DNA from: Cepaea nemoralis
Taxonomy: Eukaryota > Mollusca > Gastropoda > Stylommatophora > Helicidae
Direction of reading: 5' to 3'
Length of the DNA: 64,000 nucleotides
Assembly: GCA_014155875.1 (NCBI GenBank)
Contig: JACEFZ010012626.1
Location: forward strand, 400,001 to 464,000
Positions within the stretch are counted from its first letter, which is position 1, and each line of letters starts with the position of its first letter. Both the position numbers and the translations under genes were made by a program. Under the pieces are notes generated by a model, which worked only from the letters and a program-made list of their open reading frames with translations, was not told where the DNA came from and did not search any database. Of this stretch, positions 50,956-62,884 are shown piece by piece.

Positions 50956-51700
50956 ACACATGCCTGGGGTCATTGACATTAAGGAGAATAACCGTGCTAG
51001 TACATAAACAAGTGATCGGGCATGAGAAATAACAGAGGAAAGTTGAAGACAGTAAGGTGAGTGACCTGGCTACGAGAAAAACAATCAACCCTGAGAAATA
51101 ATGGGGCGGGTGTGAGTGGAGACCCCCAGGGTGGATGGGGTGAAGGACAGTTTAGTTTTGTGTGAAGTCAAGGGACTTCAGGACAGTTGATGTTTTGGCG
51201 CCGAGCGGATTGGTTGTCGAAGAAGGGGGAGCTTAGATTGACTGTGGGTCAGATCTTTGGTTGTGTTGATCTCCCAGTTGTGAATGCAGGCCTAAAACCC
51301 AGTGGGGGTTGGATAGTGAATAGAGGCCTGAACCCAGAGTGGGTTGGATAGTTAGTGGAGACTAGACCCATTGTGTGGGTGTATTGTGTGAGGTCCATCT
51401 GTGGATAGGAACTGGATTACCTGTCTTGTGGATTTGATATGAAGCAGGCTTGAGAAGGCAGTAATGTGTGCTGGTTAAATTGTGAGGAGGATATTTATAT
51501 TCTATGGATTATATTGTTTCTGGATATAGAGTTGTGTTCAGTTTGTCCGTGTTCTTTCTGCAATAAAGGATTATGTGCGCCAACGCAATCTTGTTTAATG
51601 ACTGGTGAATGTGCACTGCGGGGGTGAGTTATGTTGTAAGACAGTTAGATAGCTCAATTGACACACCAGGAGTATCGTTACCTAGAAAACGACCATATCA
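50956..51700. other. Unassigned G-rich stretch with AATAAA near 51563
   Basis: No ORF. tggcgccgagcgg at about 51198 and caataaaggatt at about 51562 hint at LTR-like parts but in the wrong order for one element, so no call. Confidence 0.3.
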
Positions 51701-51965
51701 CGCACTTATCATCAAGAACATCGTGATAGTCATTTCATAGATACCATCATTTGGCCAATTTCTAGAAAAAACAATTGGTCACTTTATTGATACAATCACA
51801 TGGTAACTTTATAGATACAATCATTTGGTCACTATAGATACAATCACTTATTCACTTTATAAATACAATCACTTGGTCACTTTAAAGATCAAATCTCTTG
51901 GTCATTGTATAGATACAATGATTTCGTCATTTGAAAAAGAAAACATTCAGTATAAATATAATTTT
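51701..51965. repeat. Degenerate array related to the 49-bp satellite
   Basis: Irregular gatacaatcacttggtcac units about 25-28 bp long. Confidence 0.6.
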
Positions 51966-52044
51966 CATCATCGGCAGTATGTGCCTACCAAGCTGACGTA
52001 AACGTTAGTGTGCCAGTAGCGCTGGGCCAATTCACTCCTAGAAG

Positions 52045-52285
52045 GGGAGTCTCCTTGGCGGAGTAGTCAAGCAGTCTGCCTCGCGCTCCGAACGTTGTGG
52101 TTTCGATCCGGGCTAGGTCTTTCGGTTCACGGGTGCATTTTTCTTGGAAACTCTTGGGGGTCGTCGTTGGAGCTACGGAGCTCGTGCTTTGTGCAACGCT
52201 TTCGGCAGGCAGCCCTGCGGAAATAGACCAAGCCAGGGGGGATAACATCCGGTGCAATGAAGTCGATTCTCTCGAATTTTAAGAG
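52045..52285 (+). mobile_element. SINE3 copy
   Basis: Box A-like tggcggagtagtc and box B-like ggtttcgatccggg start it; the body matches 19415-19625. Confidence 0.7.
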
Positions 52286-52321
52286 ATTTGTTTATTCCTC
52301 ATAAACACGGATAGCTTTGTG

Positions 52322-52372
52322 TACACACACGCACACACACACAAACACACACACACACAAACAAACACACAA

Positions 52373-52455
<83 letters not shown>
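52322..52455. repeat. (CA)n and (TA)n microsatellites
   Basis: cacacac-type (52322-52376) then a pure ta run (52377-52455). Confidence 0.9.
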
Positions 52456-52458
<3 letters not shown>

Positions 52459-53290
52459 TCATATACATATTGGGCTTCATATATAGATATTCCCATGGAC
52501 TCTGCTATTCCCTCCGTCCAACGTTTACGTGGTCGACTTCTTCCTCTGTTTCCAACTGGTCTGTACATCATTGCTTGTTGTGGTATGCTGTTGACTGGTA
52601 ACCTACTTGCATGGCCAAACCATTTGACTTGCTGCTTTCTAATAAAATCTAGTGCTGCTTTAACCCCCACTTTAGTCCTGATGTCTTCATTTCTGATCTT
52701 ATCTCTTCTTGATACGTTGAGTATTCTTCTCAGGAATCTCATTTCTGTTGTTGTGATTTTTCTTTTCTCTTTTTCTATCATTGTCCAGGTTTGGCATTGG
52801 TAGCATAGAGTTGGTAGGAAGATTGTGTTGTAAAGTGCTTTCTTAGTAGTTATTGATACATGTTTGTTCTTTAGTATTGGTGCCATTTGTCCAATGAGTT
52901 GATTTGCCTTATTGCATATATTTTCTATCTCGTCTTATGATCTGTCATCTGATGATATTATACTTCCTGGGTACTTGAAACTCTTTACTTGTTTCAAGGG
53001 ATGTTCGTTTATGTGAATTGTTGTTGTTTGTTCTTCTTTAGTTATAGTCATTACCTCTGTTTTGCTTGTGCTCATTTTCATGTTATGTTCCCTACACATT
53101 TCGTTTAGACTATTCATGTGGTCTTGTAATTCAGCTTCTGATGTTGCTATTAGTGCTTGGTCGTCCGCAAACAGGAGTTCGCTAATGACTGGATTTACAG
53201 ATGGTTCTCTTTCTGTGTTCTCGTCATGCGGTATTCTTGCTGTCTCTGCTTGGCTGGTTTCTTTACATATGTTGTCTATATATGTTATAT
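52456..53290 (-). pseudogene. LN4 LINE, reverse, truncated at both ends
   Basis: Minus strand: ASTSKTEVMTI-type RT sequence, [29 protein letters not shown] and [13 protein letters not shown]. The last codons and tail seen in the 22.7-kb copy are replaced by the (TA)n run. At least one frame break near 52900. Confidence 0.75.
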
Positions 53291-53296
53291 ATATAT

Positions 53297-53393
53297 ACTA
53301 GCTGACCCGGCCCGGCTTCGCCCAGTCCCTGGTGGGGAGCATCTCATTTAATTCATATAAGTAGTCATATAAGTTCTCGTTCCCGTTACCGAC

Positions 53394-53434
<41 letters not shown>

Positions 53435-53526
53435 GACCCGGCCCGGCATTGCCCAGCTCCTGGTGTGGAGCATCTCATTTAATTCATATAAGTAGTCATA
53501 TAAGTTCCCGTTCCCGTTACCGACTA

Positions 53527-53593
<67 letters not shown>

Positions 53594-54205
53594 GTCTGCC
53601 TGACCCTGTCCGGCTTCGCCCAGTCCCTGGTGGGGAGCATCTCATTTAATTCACATAAGTAGTCATATAAGTTCTCATTAAATTCATACAACAAAAAAAG
53701 TAACTTAAAAGAATGTCCTTCCACACACCATCCATTATTTTTAATGAAAACGCTTGCTAATCACCTGCATGACTACAGTAACTTCTTAAGCAAATAAAGA
53801 TGAGTTACAATGTTATGCATTGTGCATTATTTTTATGAAAACTTTGAAAATGCCTTACAGTTTGTATCATTATTTATTATAACTCATATGCCGGTACATA
53901 ACTATGGACACAGAGTTTATAAATCTTTGAAAACGATGCCACAATATGACTATAAGTTATACAGAAAAGTTATGCCCCTTGAAATAACTTTTACGGAGTT
54001 AGGTCCCCTGAAATATATACAATTATAATGAAAAATGAAAAATGAAATAATACTGAGTAAGCAGGCGATTTCACACTAAAAAACTATGACAGTTGACAGC
54101 TCTGGACTGAAAGGAAGGCGTGTAGAAAATTTCATCTCAATCGGATGGGCCGTTCGCGAGCGCACAAAGGACATACGGACAGACAGACAGACATACGATC
54201 CTTAT
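53297..54205 (+). mobile_element. Dispersed element of the actagctgacccggc type
   Basis: It starts actagctgacccggcc, contains two repeats of a segment (cccggc...gcatctcatttaattcatataag) each followed by (CTGT)n, and ends with aatttcatctcaatcggatgg, cgttcgcgagcgcac and gacagacagacagac. This start and end are typical of a repeat class common in invertebrates; I cannot place it in a superfamily from memory. Confidence 0.5.
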
Positions 54206-54209
54206 TTAT

Positions 54210-54480
<271 letters not shown>

Positions 54481-55008
54481 AATACTGACTGACACCTTGC
54501 TTCATTGTAGTTTATTACATTGTGCTTGAAAAAAAAAAATCATACTAACTTATATCTCTCCATAGAACAAAGTTTGGGCTGAATTATAGAGACCATGTGT
54601 TGCCCATGCAGCATGATCCCTCTCTCGGCCTGTCTAGTTTACTCCAGAGGAAAGGTAACACCAATACATCTGTAATAAGACATGCTGCAGAAGCAAAGCA
54701 ATGCTCTAACTGTCCGCCCGTCGGATTTTCAATCCTAGACCAGTTGCCAGCCAAGGCTTAGGGCCTGGTCTGCCCTGACAATACATTTTATCTTGAGGTT
54801 GCATTTCCTTTCACCAGCTAGTACCTTCCGAATTGCGCTTCTCCCCCCGAAGCCGTTGGCACAATGTTGGGTGTCTGGTTTCGTGAACGCAGCCCAAATT
54901 TGGCATTAACAGAAAGCAGGTAGTGCCGTCTACTGTTATACGGTAGCTCAGACAAATCTGACTTAGACCTGACTCAAACTTACACCACACACACACACAC
55001 ACATACAT

Positions 55009-55041
<33 letters not shown>

Positions 55042-55078
55042 ACATGATATCATGTGCTATCTTCGCATTGCATATACG
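54481..55078. other. Unassigned, with (AC)n/(AT)n near 54984-55041
   Basis: No gene seen. Confidence 0.35.
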
Positions 55079-55086
55079 TTCTAAGG

Positions 55087-55512
55087 CAGTGGTTCTCAAC
55101 CGGTGGGGAATCCCCCCCCCCCCCCCATGGGGGAATTTGGGGGTTTCCGGGGGTTGGGTGGGGGGGGGGGGGGGGGGGGGGGGGAAATTAAGATTATTTG
55201 AAGTTCGCATTAATAGTATAACCAGTTACTTGATATTGTTTTTCCCTCTAAATTTTACAGTTCTGTACTTTTCGCGCTAATTAAATTCGTTTTATAACGT
55301 AAGTAGACCCGCAAATCAGGTTTAATGTAGATGTCTAGACTTGTTCTAGTATGTGTTATTAAATTTAGCTTCCATTTTTAAGTATACTGTGTAAGGATGG
55401 GGGGGGGGGGGAATTTATAGGGAGGAAATTCGAAAGGGAGGGGGGGGGGGAGAATGACGTTCTGAACGTATGGTAAAGGGGGGCATGGGCCAAAAAAGGC
55501 TGAGAACCACTG
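55087..55512. mobile_element. hAT-type MITE with perfect 8-bp target duplication
   Basis: Termini CAGTGGTTCTCA and TGAGAACCACTG; the target ttctaagg is at 55079-55086 and 55513-55520. Long C and G runs lie inside. This is the reference copy for 3868-4080 and 30213-30589. Non-coding. Confidence 0.9.
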
Positions 55513-55520
55513 TTCTAAGG

Positions 55521-55800
55521 AATCTCCACCACACAAACGGGTTTTTTCCAGCCCATCTCATGGTTGTGGCCACTTACAAGTCACGTTGTCTTTCCCTTCC
55601 ACGGCTTGTCTCCAGCAGATCATTTAAAACCGTAAGTTAATCAACGAAAATCGAGAATTTGAATCGGTCAGCTGTACTAGAACCCTATTACAAATGACAA
55701 AATAAACATTGCGGTTAAAGCCTTCGTGAGCTCAAACATGCAATGATTATAACTACATAAAAATATTTACATGAAAATATATACAAACGTTAATCATCAG
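55521..55800. other. Unassigned
   Basis: Nothing recognised. Confidence 0.35.
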
Positions 55801-55809
55801 TTTCTTTGT

Positions 55810-57190
55810 GATGGACTTGACATGTGCGTAACCCACTCCTCCAGTATATGTGATAGAATTGACATGTGTGTAGCCCATTCCTGCATTATATGTTATAGAC
55901 TTGACGAGTGTGCAACCCACTCCTCCAGTATATGTGATAGACTTGACATGTGTGTAACCCACTCCTCCAGTATATGTGATAGACTTGACGAGTGTGTAAC
56001 CCACTCCTCCAGTATTTGTTATAGACTTGACATGTGTGTAGCCCACTCCTCCAGTATATGTGATAGACTTGACATGTGTGTAGCCCACTCCTCCAGTATT
56101 TGTTATAGACTTGACATGTGTGTAGCCCACTCCTCCAGTATATGTGATAGACTTGACAAGTGTGTAACCCACTCCTCCAGTATTTGTTATAGACTTGACA
56201 TGTGTGTAGCCCACTCCTCCAGTATATGTGATAGACTTGACATGTGTGTAACCCACTCCTCCAGTATATGTGATAGACTTGACATGTGTGTAGCCCACTC
56301 CTCCAGTATTTGTTATAGACTTGACATGTGCGTAATCCACTCCTCCAGTATATGTGATAGAATTGACATGTGTGTAATCCACTCCTCCAGTATATGTGAT
56401 AGACTTGACATGTGTGTAACCCACTCCTCCAGTATATGTGATAGAATTGACATGTGTGTAACCCATTCCTGCATTATATGTTATAGACTTGACGAGTGTG
56501 TAACCCACTCCTCCAGTATATGTGATAGACTTGACATGTGTGTAACCCACTCCTCCAGTATATGTGATAGAATTGACATGTGTGTAACCCACTCCTCCAG
56601 TATATGTGATAGACTTGACATGTGTGTAACCCACTCCTCCAGTATATGTGATATAATTGACATGTGTGTAGCCCATTCCTGCATTATGTTATAGACTTGA
56701 CGAGTGTGTAGCCCACTCCTCCAGTATATGTGATAGAATTGACATGTGTGTAACCCACTCCTGCAGTATATGTGATAGACTTGACGAGTGTGTAACCCAC
56801 TCCTCCAGTATATGTGATACACTTGACAAGTGTGTAACCCACTCCTCCTCCAGTATATGTGATACACTTGACAAGTGTGTAACCCACTCCTCCAGTAAAT
56901 GTGATAGACTTGACAAGTGTGTAGCCCACTCCTCCAGTATATGTGATACACTTGACAAGTGTGTAACCCACTCCTCCTCCAGTATATGTGATACACTTGA
57001 CAAGTGTAACCCACTCCTCCAGTATATGTGATAGACTTGACAAGTGTGTAGCCCACTCCTCCAGTATATGTGATACACTTGACGAGTTTGTAACCCACTC
57101 CTCCAGTATATGTGATACACTTGACAAGTGTGTAATCCACTCCTTCAGTATATGTGATACACTTGACAAGTGTGTAACCAACTCCTCCAG
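55810..57190. repeat. 42-bp satellite, about 33 copies
   Basis: Monomer agtatatgtgatagacttga plus catgtgtgtaacccactcctcc. Because 42 is divisible by 3, both strands have frames of about 300 codons (repeating GVGYTHVKSITYT or HSSSICDRLDMCV). Some units are 39 or 45 bp. I see no coding signal beyond the period. Confidence 0.9.
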
Positions 57191-57263
57191 GAAGCCCACT
57201 CCTTCAGTATAGGTTATGGAAATGAGTGTTGAACAGGAACCAGTAGTCTGACGGGTGAAGTGG

Positions 57264-57303
<40 letters not shown>

Positions 57304-57495
57304 TAGGAACCGACATCACAGCATTCGGGGCATTCCCATAAGCGCTCCGTCCCCATCCTCAGCAGCCAGCGAAGAGTTCCAACACTAATAGTTTCAGTAG
57401 CAATCTGATTATATGTCCGTCTCGCCTTTCCTCTGAGCGTTGAGCTTCCGCCAGATCCCTTCGTCACTCCTCGCTATCGCATTCTTGCCAGACCT
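57264..57495 (-). pseudogene. LN1-related LINE 3' end, AATC tail, 15-bp target duplication
   Basis: tgacgggtgaagtgg flanks it (57249-57263, 57496-57510). Minus strand: NQIATETISVGTLRWLLRM, LWECPECCDVGS, stop, then aatcaatcaatc. Confidence 0.8.
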
Positions 57496-57510
57496 TGACG
57501 GGTGAAGTGG

Positions 57511-58440
<930 letters not shown>

Positions 58441-58578
58441 AAATACATACAGAGAGAACATAATACCAATATATCCTTTTAAAAAGAGTTTTGTCTCTAC
58501 ACTTGCCAATGACAACAGTATCTATAGTAAAAACAAATGCTTGAAATTACTTACATCAAATATCACACTCACTCAAAG

Positions 58579-58582
<4 letters not shown>

Positions 58583-58667
<85 letters not shown>
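58583..58667. repeat. (GA)n microsatellite
   Basis: About 42 ga units following the 135-bp duplication's second copy. Confidence 0.9.
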
Positions 58668-58669
<2 letters not shown>

Positions 58670-58671
<2 letters not shown>

Positions 58672-59032
58672 TCTTGTAGAGAGATCAAGTAGACATGAAG
58701 ATGCTAAAATGGTTATGCAGGGACGGGCGCAGACAAATAGATAGATAGAAAGACATATAAGCAGACAGACCGTGTGTACGTTTGTGTGTGTTTGTGTACG
58801 TTTAAAAAGTTATAGTTATCAGTTTGTTTATTGCATGTCCCGTACACGATGTCGCAAACAACCGCAGCACTTTCTAGGAAAATCAGTATGGACACAACTT
58901 CTAAATCTGTATAGACATCCGAGCCGTGATAGCCAGAACTACATCTGTTACTGCAACTTTTAACAAGAAAGCTCTATTTCAGAGTGATGATAGTTAGTGC
59001 CGTTATCAATAGACTTCCAAGTCTCCCAGGCA
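58670..59032. other. Unassigned
   Basis: No gene seen. Confidence 0.35.
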
Positions 59033-59039
59033 TCAGACT

Positions 59040-60983
59040 AGCATCCTGAAAGTACTCAGAGAAGCAGGACGAGTCACGCAAAAGGCTGAGATGCTGGCCG
59101 CCATCGGGGAGGCAGGACGAGCCCCGCACCAGGCTGACATTTTGAACTCCTTCATGGAGACAGGACGAGCCACGTACCAGACTGACATCCTAAACGCCCA
59201 GAGAGATACAGGACGAGTCATGTACCAGACTGACATCCTTAACGCCCAGAGAGATACAGGACGAGTCATGTACCAGACTGACATCCTTAACGCCCAGACA
59301 GATACAGGACGAGTCATGTACCAGACTGATATCCTTAACGCCCAGAGAGATACAGGACGAGTTATGTACCAGACTGACATCCTTAACTCCCAGAGAGATA
59401 CAGGACGAGTCATGTACCAGACTGATATCCTTAACGCCCAGAGAGATACAGGACGAGTTATGTACCAGACTGACATCCTTAACTCCCAGAGAGATACAGG
59501 ACGAGTCATGTACCAGACTGACATCCTTAACGCCCAGAGAGATACAGGACGAGTCATGTACCAGACTGACATCCTTAACGCCCAGAGAGATACAGGACGA
59601 GTCATGTACCAGACTGACATCCTTAACGCCCAGAGAGATACAGGACGAGTCATGTACCAGACTGATATCCTTAACGCCCAGAGAGATACAGGACGAGTTA
59701 TGTACCAGACTGACATCCTTAACTCCCAGAGAGATACAGGACGAGTCATGTACCAGACTGACATCCTTAACGCCCAGAGAGATACAGGACGAGTCATGTA
59801 CCAGACTGACATCCTTAACGCCCAGAGAGATACAGGACGAGCCACGTACCAGACTGATATCCTTAACGCCCAGAGAGAGAGACAGGATGAGTCATGTACC
59901 AGACTGACATCCTTAACGCCCAGAAAGATACAGGACGAGTCATGTACCAGACTGACATCCTTAACGCCCAGAGAGATACATGACGAGTCATGTACCAGAC
60001 TGACATCCTTAACGCCCAGAGAGAGACAGGACGAGTCATGTACCAGACTGACATCCTTAACGCCCAGAGAGAGACAGGACGAGTCATGTACCAGACTGAC
60101 ATCCTTAACGCCCAGAGAGAGACAGGACGAGTCATGTACCAGACTGACATCCTTAACGCCCAGAGAGAGACAGGACGAGTCATGTACCAGACTGACATCC
60201 TTAACGCCCAGAGAGATACAGGACGAGTCATGTACCAGACTGACATCCTTAACGCCCAGAGAGATACAGGACGAGTCATGTACTAGACTGACATCCTTAA
60301 CGCCCAGAGAGATACAGGACGAGTCATGTACCAGACTGACATCCTTAACGCCCAGAGAGAGACAGGACGAGTCATGTACTAGACTGACATCCTTAACGCC
60401 CAGAGAGATACAGGACGAGTCATGTACCAGACTGACATCCTTAACGCCCAGAGAGATACAGGACGAGTCATGTACCAGACTGACATCCTTAACTCCCAGA
60501 GAGATACAGGACGAGTCATGTACCAGACTGACATCCTTAACGCCCAGAGAGATACAGGACGAGTCATGTACCAGACTGACATCCTTAACGCCCAGAGAGA
60601 GACAGGACGAGTTATGTACCAGACTGACATCCTTAACGCCCAGAGAGATACAGGACGAGTCATGTACCAGACTGACATCCTTAACGCCTAGAGAGATACA
60701 GGACGAGTTATGTACCAGACTGACATCCTGAATTCCTTCATGGAGCTAGAACTAGCACATGACTCAATGGATTGGTGTGATTCTGTAACTTTTACCAGAC
60801 TGCAAGAACACATCACACAGGGTCACGCCAAACTAGAGCGCCATGCGGAAAGACAAAGAAGAATAGTCAGCCAACACAGGACTGTTGTCAGTCGCTTCAC
60901 GCTGTGGGAGATACTGAAGAGACATTCTGAACATATACGTTCTATGTGCAATGATGATGCCCTGTTAACTAACTAACTAACTA
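59040..60983 (+). mobile_element. LN1-related LINE 3' end whose coding region expanded to a satellite
   Basis: 59040-59170 encodes diverged repeats (EAGRAPHQADILNSF), then the 48-bp array. After it, 60720-60962 encodes VTFTRLQEH, RRIVSQHRTVVSRFTLWEIL and HSEHIRSMC, aligning with LN1's RRLINQHRTGVVSRYTLRDLL. The end is an aacta/ctaa tail (60964-60983). The element is a dead fragment. Confidence 0.7.
59160..60720 (+). repeat. 48-bp coding-derived satellite, about 32 copies
   Basis: Monomer gacatccttaacgcccagag plus agatacaggacgagtcatgtaccagact, encoding TDILNAQRDTGRVMYQ. LN1 has ADILNALREV at the equivalent position. A 2-bp insertion near 59876 (gagagagag) shifts the frame, and later units are read in another phase. 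A Ser variant (aactcccag) recurs at intervals. Confidence 0.9.
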
Positions 60984-61950
60984 GAGTTTCTATTTGTGAA
61001 TTCTCGACGCAATAGAAAGGGACTCTGTGTCGAAAACGAGTTTAAACATACGTGACATTGAATCATATACTTATCCCAATATAAATATAACAGTGCGAAT
61101 TATACAACAAAAGATACATTGAACTTAACATAGGCCATTTTATTTAATTTCAACTACACATCAATTATTAATGAAGGAACAGCCGAGAGAAATAGCAGAC
61201 ACGTGTGATTTAAATAAATCTCTTTATTTTAGAATAAACATCAACGCCAGGATTACTCAATGGAAGTCTGAGGCAGCACCAAGGCACGGGGTATGTAATA
61301 CAAACAATTCCAAGGGAACGGGTTATTCCATTCAAGGCCTGTGGTAACAGGCTACTACTGTTTCCGTTGACTGGTGTTATCTTCTGATCGACTCTGTAGG
61401 CTGTACCTGTGGATGTAACAGGATGTGCGGCGGTTGTATGTTAGATATAATTTTAATATTTATAAGCCTGGTAAAATAACCCAGCTTGTTAGTGTATAAT
61501 TAACAATTAACACAACGCTAAAAGGAAGTAATTATACACCTCTAGTAATAATGATAGTAACTGCATACCGTCAAAAATAGACACGCCTTATATGTAGTCT
61601 GTGTGCTTTAAGTGATTAATGTCATCGGATGATTAATCCTCTTAAGCGATTTTCTATATTTGTCATGGGCTTATATATAGTTGAAACGCTCTCATTGCAA
61701 AATGCTCAATTAAAATATCAATATAGTAAGTTTCCATTATCAGCCTCCTTTATTTTGATATATAGTACAACATTTCTCCTACCATATTAACAACTTTCAT
61801 GTCATAACTGTGACACACCCCCACTTCTCATTGTCCGCCATCCTCGTGTTATAGTTCAAATATGAGAATTAATATTACGTTGGCAAAAGGTGTCTAAGAG
61901 AGAAAGAAACAATCCAAACATCAATGACTATGTATCGTGACCACTAATTG
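60984..61950. other. Unassigned; a minus-strand open frame with AATAAA
   Basis: On the minus strand a 70-codon frame (about 61437-61211, GTAYRVDQKITPVNG) follows a possible acceptor and overlaps AATAAA. It could be a terminal exon or an LTR-like segment. No family recognised. Confidence 0.3.
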
Positions 61951-62215
61951 TTTTTTTTTCCCGCGTTTCCATCCTGTTTCAGGATATTGCGGTCAATATC
62001 AGCATCTTTCAGCTGTATGTTGATTCCTAGGCTAGATTACGCTCATCAGCAAGCCACGACTTTCTGAGCGACCGGCTCCATACTCTCATAAGTCACTGGC
62101 GCGACTCGAACCGCTTCCAATTCTCGTGCGTTCACGTCAACCACGAGAGTATTCGGGGTTACGGAGAAAGCTGCTAACTCCTCGGCCAGGAGACCGGCAT
62201 CGTGACCAATTGATA
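61951..62215 (-). mobile_element. SINE1, near full length (reverse)
   Basis: It starts with the T-rich reversed tail, runs through ccatcctgtttcaggatatt and ctttctgagcgaccggctcc to the tRNA-like head (gcgactcgaaccgc, ctcctcggccaggagaccgg). Confidence 0.75.
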
Positions 62216-62219
62216 GACC

Positions 62220-62317
62220 TGTGCATGTTTCTTCTGCAAATGGATAATAAATGTTTCTTATTATCGTAACCAATAATACGAAACATTTATTATCCATTTG
62301 CAGAAGAAACATGCACA
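62220..62317. repeat. Perfect inverted repeat, 37-bp arms
   Basis: Arms at 62220-62256 and 62281-62317 are exact complements (tgtgcatgtttcttctgc at the outer part), with a 24-base loop. It sits next to the SINE1 head. Confidence 0.85.
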
Positions 62318-62319
62318 GA

Positions 62320-62685
62320 TCTAACAATGAAGACATTTATGGAGTTAAAAAGAGCGAGACAAGAGAGACAACTATGAAATGCTGACAAAGTTACTCAGCT
62401 AGCCAATTAGCTGGAATACATAGTTAAGATGATTCATTTCTTTAAGGGGATTTAAGCAACGGTCATACAATTCGCCATAATGAGTCGTTTAGTTTGTACT
62501 GAATTGCAAAGACAAAAACTGTCCTTTCAGAATCCATATCACATTTATTAGAAATATATGTTTCAGAAAGTATAAGTATCCTCACATTATATTTTTTACA
62601 CAGAGAAATACAGATATATATATACATAGATAGTTGCTGTTACTACTTCATCCTGGTAAAGTGAAATACGAAACATGCAGTTAAA
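62320..62685. other. Unassigned
   Basis: Nothing recognised. Confidence 0.35.
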
Positions 62686-62689
62686 CATT

Positions 62690-62880
62690 CACATCATTAC
62701 ACTCGTGGCATTCCCATAAGAGTTCCGTTCCCTTTGTCCAAAGCCAAAGAAAAGTCACCATACTCAAGATAACGGAAACACCATTGACAGATCGTCCGGC
62801 TGCATATTTCTCTACCAGTAGAGTGCAGACGACACCCTCTGCTCATTCCCCGCGGAGTCAGCCTCTCCAGATGCGGGCCC
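62690..62880 (-). pseudogene. LN1-related LINE C-terminal fragment
   Basis: Minus strand: TELLWECHECNDVNV then stop, as in other LN1-like ends (LWECPEC). No long tail. Confidence 0.5.
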
Positions 62881-62884
62881 TTTG

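Noticed and set aside
50956..51650. LTR retrotransposon (PBS-like TGGCGCC, AATAAA)
   Set aside because: The PBS-like word precedes the poly(A)-like word within one region and no second LTR or gag/pol was seen.
55753..56694. Frames of about 307 codons on both strands
   Set aside because: They are produced by the 42-bp period (a multiple of 3) of a satellite. Both strands are equally open, with no start context or non-repeat domain.
59091..60731. 546-codon frame as a novel repetitive protein
   Set aside because: It follows the 48-bp satellite; a 2-bp insertion changes the phase midway, and the flanks are a decayed LINE C-terminus.
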